The position numbers and the translations under genes were made by a program. A DNA stretch of 64,000 bases from an uncultured Subdoligranulum sp. (GTDB lineage: Bacteria; Bacillota; Clostridia; Oscillospirales; Ruminococcaceae): assembly GCF_963931595.1 (NCBI RefSeq), contig NZ_OZ007030.1, forward strand, positions 124,001 through 188,000. Reading direction: 5' to 3'. The notes beneath the pieces are model-generated. The model did no database searches and was not told the origin of the DNA. It was given only the letters and a program-made list of their open reading frames with translations. Shown here piece after piece: positions 51,239 through 60,213 of the stretch; within the stretch, counting starts at the first letter, position 1, and each line of letters begins with the position of its first letter.

Positions 51239-52369
51239 ATGAAAAAGCTTTCGCCGCCGCCTACCGAACGCCGTCGCTTGACCCGGAACCAGATTTATCA
51301 ATATATTTACAAGGCACCCGGATGTTCTAAGCAGGAGATTGCTGACAGCCTCAATTTCAGTATGCCAACTGTACATCAAAATCTGAACGAACTGACACAA
51401 GCGGGGTTGGTGCGCATCGATGGGGTTGGAGAATCTACGGGTGGACGCCGTCCTCTTCAATTAACTATTAATGAAAATGCGCGCTTTTCTTTGGGCGTTT
51501 CTGTCACAGAAAGTCATTTTCGGATTGTTGCAGCTAACCTCCGGCTGGATGAAATTGCATACCAAAAGTATGGTCATCCCCATTGCAACAACATGAAGGA
51601 GATGGGGAACTTCCTTGCAGCCGATTTGGAAAATTTTCTAAACAGATTTGGTCTGAACCGCGAAAAACTGCTGGGGATTGGAATCGCGCTACCAGCGATT
51701 TTTAATGCCGATAGGACTTGTGTGATCACTGCACCGACACTTAATTTGCGAGATCAAGATATCCATCCACTGATTTGTAGTATCCCTTACCCCGTTGCTG
51801 TTTGTAATGATGCGACCAGCGGCGGGTATGCTGAATGGTACGTTCAGCAAGATTCCGATTGCATGGCATATATCTCATTAGAAGGTGGCGTAGGCGGCGC
51901 TATCCTTATGAACGGTGTTCCTTATACCGGTCTGAATGGCCGCAGCGGCGAGTTCGGGCACATTTGTGTGCAGCCGGAAGGGCTTTCCTGTAAGTGTGGT
52001 TTGCGTGGCTGTCTGGAAGCTTACTGTTCTTCTGATCGAATTTCTACCGATTTGGGTATCTCCGTGGAGCAGTTTTTTGCCGGCTTGGAAGCCGGGAACT
52101 TAGCATACCAAACGTTATGGAAAGATTATCTCCGCCATTTGGCGTCGGCTCTTGCCACAATCCGTATGATGTTTGACTGTCGTATTGTGCTGGGTGGGTA
52201 TGTTGCTCAATATCTCGCTCCTTTTTTAAAGGAGCTCCGGGGGCTGACGGCCAGCCGCGATCCGTTTGATGATGAAGCTGAATATATTTCCCTTTGTCAT
52301 TACCCCAAGCACGCTGTTCCACTTGGTGCAGCATTGCATTTTATCAATCTTTTTGTTGAAGAGTTATGA
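51239..52369 (+). CDS. ROK-family transcriptional regulator, XylR-like
   Basis: The 376-residue protein has an N-terminal winged helix (RNQIYQYIYKAPGCSKQEIA, then SLNFSMPTVHQNLNELTQAG). The ROK sugar-binding domain follows, with GIGIALPAIFN, VCNDATSGGYAEWYV and the zinc motif GHICVQPEGLSCKCGLRGCL. Such proteins repress xylose genes and release DNA when sugar binds. It is divergent from xylB with an inverted repeat between. The ATG at 51239 has an AAAGGA site. Confidence 0.9.
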   Translation: MKKLSPPPTERRRLTRNQIYQYIYKAPGCSKQEIADSLNFSMPTVHQNLNELTQAGLVRIDGVGESTGGRRPLQLTINENARFSLGVSVTESHFRIVAANLRLDEIAYQKYGHPHCNNMKEMGNFLAADLENFLNRFGLNREKLLGIGIALPAIFNADRTCVITAPTLNLRDQDIHPLICSIPYPVAVCNDATSGGYAEWYVQQDSDCMAYISLEGGVGGAILMNGVPYTGLNGRSGEFGHICVQPEGLSCKCGLRGCLEAYCSSDRISTDLGISVEQFFAGLEAGNLAYQTLWKDYLRHLASALATIRMMFDCRIVLGGYVAQYLAPFLKELRGLTASRDPFDDEAEYISLCHYPKHAVPLGAALHFINLFVEEL

Positions 52370-52403
52370 TTGCGGCTACCGTCATGATTAAGAGGAATTT
52401 TCT

Positions 52404-53279
52404 ATGATTGAAAAATTGAACGGTACCACCGAAACTGTAGACTTTACACTCGCTTCCAATATCCGGTTATATCACAACAATTCAGCGGAAGACTTCCCGT
52501 TACACTGGCATGTCCCTGGGGAAATCATCTGCCCGATTAAAAACACCTATAATGTGACCGTTGCAGGCGAAATTCTTTATTTGAAACCCCATGACATACT
52601 GTTCATCGGCTCAGGTGAATTGCACAGCATTATAGCTCCAAAGGAGGGCGAACGGTACATTTTGAATTTTAGTACCGCAATGTTTGAGCAGTTCCACGAG
52701 CTTGCGCTTTTTTTTGCCACTCTACATCCCTTCAAGCTGTTGCGATATCAGGATCAACCGCAGTTTAACGACCAACTTCTGGCCTTGATGACCCGGATGG
52801 AAGAAGAATACTTTGGTACGGCGGTCTTTCGGGATTGCGAGCTGTCTTCGCTGATGCTGCACTTTTTCGCAATCATAGGCCGCAAGCTCCATCAGAATGC
52901 ACCGCATGAAAACATCTCTTCCCTACGGCAAAAAGAACAGCAAGAGCGTTTTTCCATGTTATGTAATTACATTAACGCTCACTGCACAGAAGATTTGTCT
53001 TTGGACGAATTGGCCAACGAAGCAGGATTCAGTAAGTACCACTTTGCAAGACTTTTTAAAGAAATAACAGGGACTACCTGTCACAATTATCTGTTGGGGC
53101 GGCGGCTTCTCTACGCCAAATCCCTGCTTGCGGATTTCTCCTTGCCCATTACGGAAGTAGCCATGCGTTCGGGGTTTAATTCGCTGGCCACCTTCAACCG
53201 GATTTTTAAATTCCAGATTGGCTGTACGCCCAGCGAATTCCGAAAGTTGGGGTTGGGCTTTTCTACTCCGCAGGAATAA
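52404..53279 (+). CDS. AraC-family transcriptional regulator
   Basis: The 291-residue protein has an N-terminal cupin (FPLHWHVPGEIICPI, then LKPHDILFIGSGELHSI) that would sense a sugar. The C-terminal double HTH includes LSLDELANEAGFSKYHFARL and EVAMRSGFNSLATFNRIFKF. It follows the ROK gene by 34 bases and probably activates genes of this xylan/arabinan locus. Confidence 0.9.
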   Translation: MIEKLNGTTETVDFTLASNIRLYHNNSAEDFPLHWHVPGEIICPIKNTYNVTVAGEILYLKPHDILFIGSGELHSIIAPKEGERYILNFSTAMFEQFHELALFFATLHPFKLLRYQDQPQFNDQLLALMTRMEEEYFGTAVFRDCELSSLMLHFFAIIGRKLHQNAPHENISSLRQKEQQERFSMLCNYINAHCTEDLSLDELANEAGFSKYHFARLFKEITGTTCHNYLLGRRLLYAKSLLADFSLPITEVAMRSGFNSLATFNRIFKFQIGCTPSEFRKLGLGFSTPQE

Positions 53280-53346
53280 CAGGCACCCGCCGGACGCCCT
53301 CCGTCTGAATTCGTACGGTTTCAGACAAAAGGTTCCGAGAAGACAA

Positions 53347-54495
53347 TCACAGAGAGCGTTTGGGCATAGATTGAAGAATCTTCACCAGCCTTTGTGCAGC
53401 TTGCGTTCCATCGCCGGGCTGATTGGCCCGGCCAAAACTAAACCGAAGTGTACACAATGCATTACGAGCCGCAGTTCCCCCCAGGGCCAGCAATACATGG
53501 GAGGCATTGCGGCTCCTTGTGTTATCGCACGCAGCACCCGGTGAAACACACACGCCGGCCACATCTAGCCGGTAGGTAAGATTCTGACCCTCGTAGCCTG
53601 GCAGCCCCACGCTAACCAAACCAGGCAAGCCTGCTTTGGTACTATTGAAATATACTTCTGTCCAAGATTGACGAAGTGTTTGGCAAAATTCTTCTGCTAA
53701 CATTCGTTTGAATGCGGCATGCTGCTCCATCTGTTTGCAGGCTAGTTTGAGCGCGCATGCCAGCCCTACAATCTGAGCTACCGGTTCCGTTCCGGGGCGT
53801 AATCCGCTCTGTTGTTCGCCACCAAAAATTAAAGGCTTCAACAAAGCAGGATTTCGTGCATACAGGAAGCCGATGCCTTTGGGGCCGCCAAATTTATGCG
53901 CGGAAGCACTGAGAAAATCGATGCCGTCTAATGCCACGGGGATATGCCCTACTGCCTGTACAGCATCCACATGGAGCAATACACCTTTTTTTTGACAAAG
54001 GGTGGAAATGGTAGGAATGTCCTGAATCGTGCCTACCTCGTTGTTGGCGTATTGAATGGTCACCAATCTGGGCTGCCGTTCCAGAGCCCGCAGCAAGGCA
54101 GGCAAATCTATTTTCCCTTCTTCGCTGACCGGTAACGTATATACAGCTATTCCGCTTTTTTTTAGCGATGCGCATGCTCTACCGACCGAGTGATGTTCAA
54201 TAGGCGTAGTGACAACTTCTCTGCTACCGATGCCTGCTCTGCTGGCACCGCTCAGGATTGCCCACGTGTTGCTTTCGCTGCCGCCGGATGTGAAAAAGAT
54301 TTGTGATGCGCTGCATCTCAGGCATTCTGCCACGCTTTGGCGCGCTCGCTCTACTGCTTGATGTGCAGCAATTCCGCTTCGATACAAGGCTGCCGGATTG
54401 GAAAAATCCTTAGTAAGCCAATAACACATCGCTTCCCAGGCTTCCGGTTCAAGCGGGGTCGTAGCAGCGTGATCTGCGTAAATCGTATCACTCAT
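53347..54495 (-). CDS. Cysteine desulfurase (NifS/IscS-like)
   Basis: The 382-residue PLP enzyme has IYADHAATTPLEPEAWEAM at the start, FTSGGSESNTWAI, IEHHSVGRAC, the PLP-binding Lys in SASAHKFGGPKGIGFLYA, and the catalytic Cys in SPGAACDNTRSRNASHVL. It would remove sulfur from cysteine for Fe-S or thio-cofactor assembly. No IscU or ThiI partner is adjacent, and it sits oddly within a carbohydrate locus. The ATG at 54495 has a GGAGATG site. It lies 45 bases after the GH3 stop on the same strand. Confidence 0.88.
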   Translation of the reverse strand: MSDTIYADHAATTPLEPEAWEAMCYWLTKDFSNPAALYRSGIAAHQAVERARQSVAECLRCSASQIFFTSGGSESNTWAILSGASRAGIGSREVVTTPIEHHSVGRACASLKKSGIAVYTLPVSEEGKIDLPALLRALERQPRLVTIQYANNEVGTIQDIPTISTLCQKKGVLLHVDAVQAVGHIPVALDGIDFLSASAHKFGGPKGIGFLYARNPALLKPLIFGGEQQSGLRPGTEPVAQIVGLACALKLACKQMEQHAAFKRMLAEEFCQTLRQSWTEVYFNSTKAGLPGLVSVGLPGYEGQNLTYRLDVAGVCVSPGAACDNTRSRNASHVLLALGGTAARNALCTLRFSFGRANQPGDGTQAAQRLVKILQSMPKRSL

Positions 54496-54540
54496 CAAAT
54501 CATCTCCAACAAACGGAAAGATGGGGCTCAGGAGGGGACA

Positions 54541-56694
54541 TCAGTCGGAGATAACAACTTTCTCCTTTTGATGCAGCAGGATGTTGAGTGGTTTCTGTCC
54601 CGTCAGCAGGATGCTGCGTGCATCGGGCTGGCTTCCTCCTACCCAAACGGTATATTCACCCGGCAGCACTTCCGAAATGCCCTCCTCGTTGCAAAGAGCA
54701 AAAGCACACTGCGGCAGATGCAGCGTAACGCACTTTTCTTCCCCAGGCATAAGGTCCACTTTTGCCAGTGCTTTCAGCTGCGCATTCGGTGTGCCAGGGC
54801 GTTCGGCCTTGACATAAACTTCAACGGTTTCACGGCCGCGGTACTGCCCGTCGTTGACTACCGTTACCCTTACATCCACACCGTCCGGCCCAATCTGTGC
54901 AGCATCGGCCTTGGCATCCCGGAAGGTAAAATGACTGTAAGAAAGGCCATAACCGAAGGGGTAAAGCGGTTCTTTTTCCATATAGCGGTAGGTGCGTCCC
55001 TTCATTGCATAATCCGTGAATGCAGGCAGATCCTCATCCGAATGATAAAAAGTGACCGGCAGCTTACCCTGCGGATTGCATTCCCCGAACAAGGCACGCG
55101 CTACGGCCCGGCCGCCCTGGGCACCGGGGTACCATGCCTGCAGAACGGCGGCTGCCCCTTCCTGCGCGGTGCCCAAGGCCAACGCACTGCCGCTCAGCAC
55201 CACCACCACCACAGGTTTTCCGCTCTCGATGCAGGCTTTTAGTACAGACTCCTGGTTTCCCGGCAGAGAAAGAGACTGCTTGTCGCCGCTGGCAAACTGG
55301 TTTCCCTGGTCGCCTTCTTCACCTTCCAGGCCCGCATCCAAGCCCAGGCAGCAAATCACCACATCACATTCCGCACATACGCCGCGTACTTCGCTGATAA
55401 GCTCATTGGGTTTTGCCAGTTCCTGAATCTTATCTGCATACAGATGACATCCCTCAGAGTAGCGGACCTGCACATCTTCTCCCAGATACTCCTGGATTCC
55501 ATCCAGAACCGTCATATACCGGGATGCTGTTCCCTCGTAATTACCAACCAAAGCCTTACGGTTGTCCGCATTCGGTCCGACCACTGCGACCCGATGCAGC
55601 TTACTTTTATCCAGCGGCAAGGTATGGTTTTCATTTTTCAGCAGAACCAGAACCTTCTCGGCCACTTCCAGGTTCAGGGCCTGCATTTCCCGGCTATCTA
55701 CCGCATCATACCCGATTTTGTTGTAGGGCACCTTTTCTTCCGCATCAAACATGCCCAATTTCATGCGGGTCGTAAACAGCCGGACCAGGCTTCGGTCGAT
55801 CGTTTCCTCTTTTACCTTGCCTTCTGCCACAGCTTCTTCCAGATACGCGTACAGATCGCCGCAGTTGAGATCACACCCGTTGTTTACGGCCAGGGCCACG
55901 GAATCCACCGGGCCGGACGTGACCATATGCCCTTCATGGAAATCCTTGATTGCCCAGCAGTCGGACGTAACATGCCCCTGGAAATTCCACTTTCCGCGCA
56001 GAATGTCCACAAGAAGGGTTTTGCTGCCGCAGCACGGTTCACCGTTTGTGCGGTTATAGGCCCCCATGACTGCTTCCACCCCGGCTTCCTTTACAAGTGC
56101 ACGAAAGGCCGGAAGGTACGTTTCCCACAAATCTTGTTGGGAAACTTTGGCATCAAAATAGTGCCGCTGATCTTCAGGGCCAGAATGGACTGCGAAATGC
56201 TTGGCACAGGCAGCGGCGCGCAGATAGTCCGGGTCATCACCCTGCATACCTTCCACAAAGCGTACGCCCAAGCGAGAGGTCAGATACGGATCTTCGCCAT
56301 AGGTTTCGTGCCCTCTGCCCCAGCGCGGGTCACGGAATATATTTACATTCGGCGCCCAGATTGTCAGGCCTTTATAGATATCCCGGTCCTGATAGCTGCG
56401 ATACATGTTGTATTTACCACGCGCTTCCACGCCGACGGCTTCCCCGACCTGGCCCAGTAAGTCCTCATCAAAAGACGCAGCCAGACCAATTGCCTGCGGA
56501 AATACGGTTGCCGTTCCAGCGCGTCCCACGCCATGAATGCCCTCGTTCCACCAGTTGTATGCAGGGATGCCCAGACGCGGAATGGCCGGAGACCAGCTGA
56601 GCATCTGGCTGACTTTTTCTTTCAGCGTCATTTGTGCAACCAGTGCGCGTGCCCGCTCCCGGTATTGTTCCAGTTTTTGGTTACGATCTTTCAT
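54541..56694 (-). CDS. GH3 family beta-xylosidase
   Basis: The 717-residue protein has the two GH3 domains. YNWWNEGIHGVGRAGTATVF near residue 47 is typical of xylan 1,4-beta-xylosidases and arabinofuranosidases, and GHVTSDCWAIKDFH carries the nucleophile Asp. DPRWGRGHETYGEDPYLTSR and ACAKHFAVHSGPEDQRH define the sugar pocket, and a C-terminal fibronectin-III-like domain ends the protein. No signal peptide, so it acts inside the cell. It probably co-transcribes with the SGNH esterase upstream (34-base gap). Confidence 0.9.
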   Translation of the reverse strand: MKDRNQKLEQYRERARALVAQMTLKEKVSQMLSWSPAIPRLGIPAYNWWNEGIHGVGRAGTATVFPQAIGLAASFDEDLLGQVGEAVGVEARGKYNMYRSYQDRDIYKGLTIWAPNVNIFRDPRWGRGHETYGEDPYLTSRLGVRFVEGMQGDDPDYLRAAACAKHFAVHSGPEDQRHYFDAKVSQQDLWETYLPAFRALVKEAGVEAVMGAYNRTNGEPCCGSKTLLVDILRGKWNFQGHVTSDCWAIKDFHEGHMVTSGPVDSVALAVNNGCDLNCGDLYAYLEEAVAEGKVKEETIDRSLVRLFTTRMKLGMFDAEEKVPYNKIGYDAVDSREMQALNLEVAEKVLVLLKNENHTLPLDKSKLHRVAVVGPNADNRKALVGNYEGTASRYMTVLDGIQEYLGEDVQVRYSEGCHLYADKIQELAKPNELISEVRGVCAECDVVICCLGLDAGLEGEEGDQGNQFASGDKQSLSLPGNQESVLKACIESGKPVVVVVLSGSALALGTAQEGAAAVLQAWYPGAQGGRAVARALFGECNPQGKLPVTFYHSDEDLPAFTDYAMKGRTYRYMEKEPLYPFGYGLSYSHFTFRDAKADAAQIGPDGVDVRVTVVNDGQYRGRETVEVYVKAERPGTPNAQLKALAKVDLMPGEEKCVTLHLPQCAFALCNEEGISEVLPGEYTVWVGGSQPDARSILLTGQKPLNILLHQKEKVVISD

Positions 56695-56728
56695 TTTGTA
56701 CGTACCCCTTTCTTCTTATTTTGTATCA

Positions 56729-58414
56729 TTAGCGCACAACGCCAAAGCCAAGGATTGTGAAGGTCTTACCTTCATCCTCCGGCGCCATGCAGATTTCTAT
56801 GTGGTGCTTGCCGGCGGTTTCTTCTGCAAACAGAATTGTTGCGTGGCAATGGGTCCATCCCACTTCCCTCGGGTCATAATATGCAACCGTCTGCCCGTCT
56901 ACTGTTACGCGAATTCTTCCAAAATCCAAGGATGCGCTATCTTTAAAAACCATTTGGAGTGACTTGCATACCAACTCCATTTGAAACGGTTTCTTTCCGG
57001 ACGTTTTTTTCCAGTTGAAAGGAAACTGCGCTGTATTGTAAGTGTCATTATCCAATGCAACCATCTGCAGATCTTCATCGGTACCGGTAAAGCTTCCTGG
57101 GTCCACAGAGATGTCAAGTGGCAAGTTACTGCGGTCATACGCCTGCATCGCAGAGAAGTAGAAACTGTAATAGGGCGGCGCTTCTTTGGCAGGTGCCATA
57201 CTCTGTTGGGCATCCAGACGCTGTAACAGATACATCAAGCAATCCTTCATGATGCGATGCCCAGCGTTCGAAGGATGATAGGTATCATAGAAGTATTGCC
57301 GCTTGGTAATCACACTCCGCTGCGCAGCCGTTGCTCCGAACTGGGGGCTGACCGCTTCCAGCACATCCACCATGGGCAATTCATGCCGCCATCCCACGGG
57401 AGCTAACCGCTCTTTCAGGTTCCAGTCATTTGCAAAGACAGAAAACAAGAGAATAACGGCCGGTTCGCCGGGATCATTCCAGATACGATGCACCAGACTT
57501 TCGTAGCAGCATCCATTGGTTTCATCCCCCAAATCATTGACGGCGAATTCTACCACGACCAGATCCGGGGATACCGTACCATTGCGTGTGACATCCCGAT
57601 CATAGCGATTCAAAGCCAGCTGTGATGGGGTTCCGCCTACGCCGGCTTTGATATAATTCACTTGATCAGGTGCAGAGGAGTATTTGTCCCGGATTGCTTC
57701 AAAGGTCAGACGGGCATAACATTTTTCCTGTTCGGGAACTGCGCCGGCGCCCTGTGTGATAGAACCACCAAGAAAAGCTAGGGTTATCGGCTTACCAGAA
57801 CGCAGATCCCCCAGAACCCGCTTGATCCGTGCATTGTTCCCTGTACTCAAGCACGAACGCGCAATCATTGCGTTATACTGTGGCGTATCAAATTCAACCG
57901 GCGGATCCGGATCAAATCGTGGCGCATGGTACCCGTCATGAAGGTAAAATTTGACCGTAACAAGGGCGGTGTCTTCTTCACGGGGGAGTTCTATCAAGAA
58001 CTTGCCGGGAACAGCATCCGTATCTTGTTCCTCTACGGAAGCCATTTCCAGGATGGTTTCGACGCCGTTGGTACACAGAGAAATCTTGCCGCTGCCTCCT
58101 TCTGTGCCGTGTTCCCCCGAAAAATACATGCTAAAGACGGCCGCTTTATCAGGCGCATCACTGACAACGCTCACACCAATGCTGTGAACCAACCGGCGGA
58201 ATCCTTTAGCAGTCCGCAGCATTTCTAGAATTTTCTCGTCCTGAACACCACCCACGATTTTTGCGAATGTTACCAAACGCTCATCGTTCAAGAAAACAGG
58301 GAATCGGTTGGATTCGGCATCGGAGCCTCCGCCACCAACGGGCTTATCTACCAGGATATACAGAGCCTCTCGTTGGGGGATGGGATCCCGTGGAGCAATT
58401 CGTTGATCACGCAT
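56729..58414 (-). CDS. SGNH/GDSL-type esterase with flanking beta domains
   Basis: The 561-residue protein has a central SGNH hydrolase: LAFLGGSITQGAGAVPEQEK (Ser block), KAGVGGTPSQLALNRYDRDV (Gly block), VVEFAVNDLGDE (Asn block) and FYDTYHPSNAGHRIMKD (Asp-His). About 170 residues of beta-rich N-terminus and a C-terminal jelly-roll-like region flank it. This is the layout of intracellular acetyl-xylan or xylo-oligosaccharide esterases. The ATG at 58414 is spaced 10 bases from AGAAGG; a GTG at 58423 is too close. Deacetylation of xylan fragments is inferred from context. Confidence 0.8.
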   Translation of the reverse strand: MRDQRIAPRDPIPQREALYILVDKPVGGGGSDAESNRFPVFLNDERLVTFAKIVGGVQDEKILEMLRTAKGFRRLVHSIGVSVVSDAPDKAAVFSMYFSGEHGTEGGSGKISLCTNGVETILEMASVEEQDTDAVPGKFLIELPREEDTALVTVKFYLHDGYHAPRFDPDPPVEFDTPQYNAMIARSCLSTGNNARIKRVLGDLRSGKPITLAFLGGSITQGAGAVPEQEKCYARLTFEAIRDKYSSAPDQVNYIKAGVGGTPSQLALNRYDRDVTRNGTVSPDLVVVEFAVNDLGDETNGCCYESLVHRIWNDPGEPAVILLFSVFANDWNLKERLAPVGWRHELPMVDVLEAVSPQFGATAAQRSVITKRQYFYDTYHPSNAGHRIMKDCLMYLLQRLDAQQSMAPAKEAPPYYSFYFSAMQAYDRSNLPLDISVDPGSFTGTDEDLQMVALDNDTYNTAQFPFNWKKTSGKKPFQMELVCKSLQMVFKDSASLDFGRIRVTVDGQTVAYYDPREVGWTHCHATILFAEETAGKHHIEICMAPEDEGKTFTILGFGVVR

Positions 58415-58857
58415 CTCAGGCACACCTTCTCATGATAAACTTTTTGAGTTCCGCTATTTTTCTTTATCATAAAGCCTTATACCGCGGTGGTGCTTCTCAT
58501 TTTTTGCTATACGTTTCCTTGTATTTTGCTTTTTTATTTTTCTGTCCGCATCTGGGGACATACGCATAAAGTTAGCAATTTTTAATCACTGTCATTGTTT
58601 CCTCAAAAAAACATGTGCATCTGTAAGCAATTCTTTTTTGTACTGTTGTTGCATGGGGTTCTTGCTTTTTGAATGGAGAATTTCTGCCCACTATATCTTA
58701 GGAAATCGAAATGAAAAAAGAAGATTTGCAAATGTTGCTGTTCCCGTCCATTTTTCGGTTTCTGGCAAAAGGTGTTTTTACAAAGTGCCTTTTCTCATTT
58801 CTTGCTATATTCCTCGCGGTTTTGGATTTCATAACGTTTTTTTCGCTCTTTTTGCGC

Positions 58858-58886
58858 TTGTTTCAAAATAGAAAACCTGCTATAGT
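58858..58886 (+). promoter_or_regulatory. Promoter of the GH8-GH51 genes
   Basis: TTGTTT at 58858-58863 and TATAGT at 58881-58886 with 17-base spacing. Confidence 0.6.
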
Positions 58887-58909
58887 GAGTCACAAAATCA
58901 GTAGACCGC

Positions 58910-58922
58910 GTAAACCGGTTAC
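58910..58922. promoter_or_regulatory. LacI-type operator-like palindrome
   Basis: GTAAACCGGTTAC contains the perfect core AACCGGTT and lies 24 bases downstream of the -10, where a repressor would block transcription. LacI-family sites commonly have such a CG-centred palindrome. No LacI gene is in the window. Confidence 0.5.
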
Positions 58923-58949
58923 CTCTTACACGGTCCAGAAGGAGCTGAA

Positions 58950-60116
58950 ATGATTATGGAAGGTGCCTACTATAGCGGGCAATATTTAAACAGACTGGAA
59001 CGGCTTGGATATTCGCAGGCCGAAATTGACAACAAGCTGGAAAGCACATTTGAGGAGATGTTCTATGGTCCGGAGGGGGTTCGCCTTTGCCATTTTGCCG
59101 GACCTGACATGATGTACATAGAGGATACGGGGAACCATGACGTCCGTACCGAGGGCATGTCCTACGCAATGATGTTCTGCGTACAAATGAATCGCCAGAA
59201 GGAATTCGACTGCCTGTGGCGATGGGTCGTGACCCACATGTACCTCACCGAAGGGGAAAACGCCGGCTATTTTGCCTGGTCCTGTCATACTGACGGCAGC
59301 AAAAATTCCGATGGACCTGCCCCTGACGGCGAAGAATTTTTTGCCATGTCCCTGTTTTTTGCGGCCAACCGCTGGGGTTCCGGCGAAGGGGTACTGGATT
59401 ACGCTTCCTGGGCACGGCGCATCTTGCACACATGTGTACACAAAGGCGAAGAAGCCGGTTCCGGATTTCCCATGTGGAACCCCGAAAACCATCTCATCAA
59501 ATTCGTTCCCAACTGTGAATTTACCGATCCCTCTTATCATTTGCCGCATTTCTATGAACTTTTTGCTCTGTGGAGCGACGAATGCGACCGTCCTTTCTGG
59601 CATGCAGCCGCAGCGGCCAGCCGCCAGTACCTGCGCAAAGCCTGCCACGCCCGTACCGGATTGAGTGCCGAATATGCCGAGTACGACGGCCGCCCGCATC
59701 GGGGTGATCAGCCGGACCGTCACGACTGGTTCTTCAGCGATGCATACCGCACGTTGGGCAACATTGCTTTGGATGCCCAATGGTTCGGGGACAAAGACGG
59801 TTGGGCCCAAGAAACAGCTGCACATATTCAGCAATTTTTTGAAGAAAAGGAACACGGGCAAACAAACGGCATCTATCTGATCGACGGCACACCCGTTGAA
59901 GGAAATGCTCTGCATCCTGTAGGGCTTCTGGCTACCATTGCGCAGGGTTCCCTGATTCTGGATGACGCCTGCGCGGATGAATGGCTCCGCCGGTTCTTTA
60001 GCACTCCGCTCCGTTCCGGACCGCGGCGTTATTATGACAATTGCCTGTATCTTTTTGCGCTGCTTGCTTTAAGCGGACATTACCGCATCTGGTTCCCGCA
60101 AGAAGCAACGGTATAA
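58950..60116 (+). CDS. GH8 reducing-end xylose-releasing exo-oligoxylanase
   Basis: The 388-residue protein has the GH8 (alpha/alpha)6 barrel pattern. DVRTEGMSYAMMFCVQMNR contains the catalytic Glu. FAWSCHTDGSKNSDGPAPDG is followed by EEFFAMSLFFAANRWG with the conserved Asp, and HDWFFSDAYRTLGNIALDAQ comes later. This matches Rex enzymes (EC 3.2.1.156), which release xylose from the reducing end of xylo-oligosaccharides. No signal peptide. AAGGAG precedes the ATG at 58950. Confidence 0.9.
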   Translation: MIMEGAYYSGQYLNRLERLGYSQAEIDNKLESTFEEMFYGPEGVRLCHFAGPDMMYIEDTGNHDVRTEGMSYAMMFCVQMNRQKEFDCLWRWVVTHMYLTEGENAGYFAWSCHTDGSKNSDGPAPDGEEFFAMSLFFAANRWGSGEGVLDYASWARRILHTCVHKGEEAGSGFPMWNPENHLIKFVPNCEFTDPSYHLPHFYELFALWSDECDRPFWHAAAAASRQYLRKACHARTGLSAEYAEYDGRPHRGDQPDRHDWFFSDAYRTLGNIALDAQWFGDKDGWAQETAAHIQQFFEEKEHGQTNGIYLIDGTPVEGNALHPVGLLATIAQGSLILDDACADEWLRRFFSTPLRSGPRRYYDNCLYLFALLALSGHYRIWFPQEATV

Positions 60117-60213
60117 TGTACCCTACCGAAAAAACGATTTTTTTCTTCCCCTTCGGTTTGCTTTTTTCCATGAACCGCAGTTTACTGGACCACACATTCA
60201 GGAGGCTATGTCA

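Larger units (their letters stand above)
58415..58949. other. Divergent intergenic region before the GH8 gene
   Basis: This AT-rich region of about 535 bases separates the leftward esterase/GH3 genes from the rightward GH8/GH51 genes. A short open frame at 58711-58953 has low-complexity hydrophobic content and no convincing ribosome binding site, so it is not called. The rightward promoter and an operator-like site lie at its right end. Confidence 0.5.

Noticed and set aside
58711..58953. An 80-codon plus-strand frame before the GH8 gene
   Set aside because: It overlaps the GH8 promoter and operator-like site, and the translation is a low-complexity Phe/Leu run without a convincing start.
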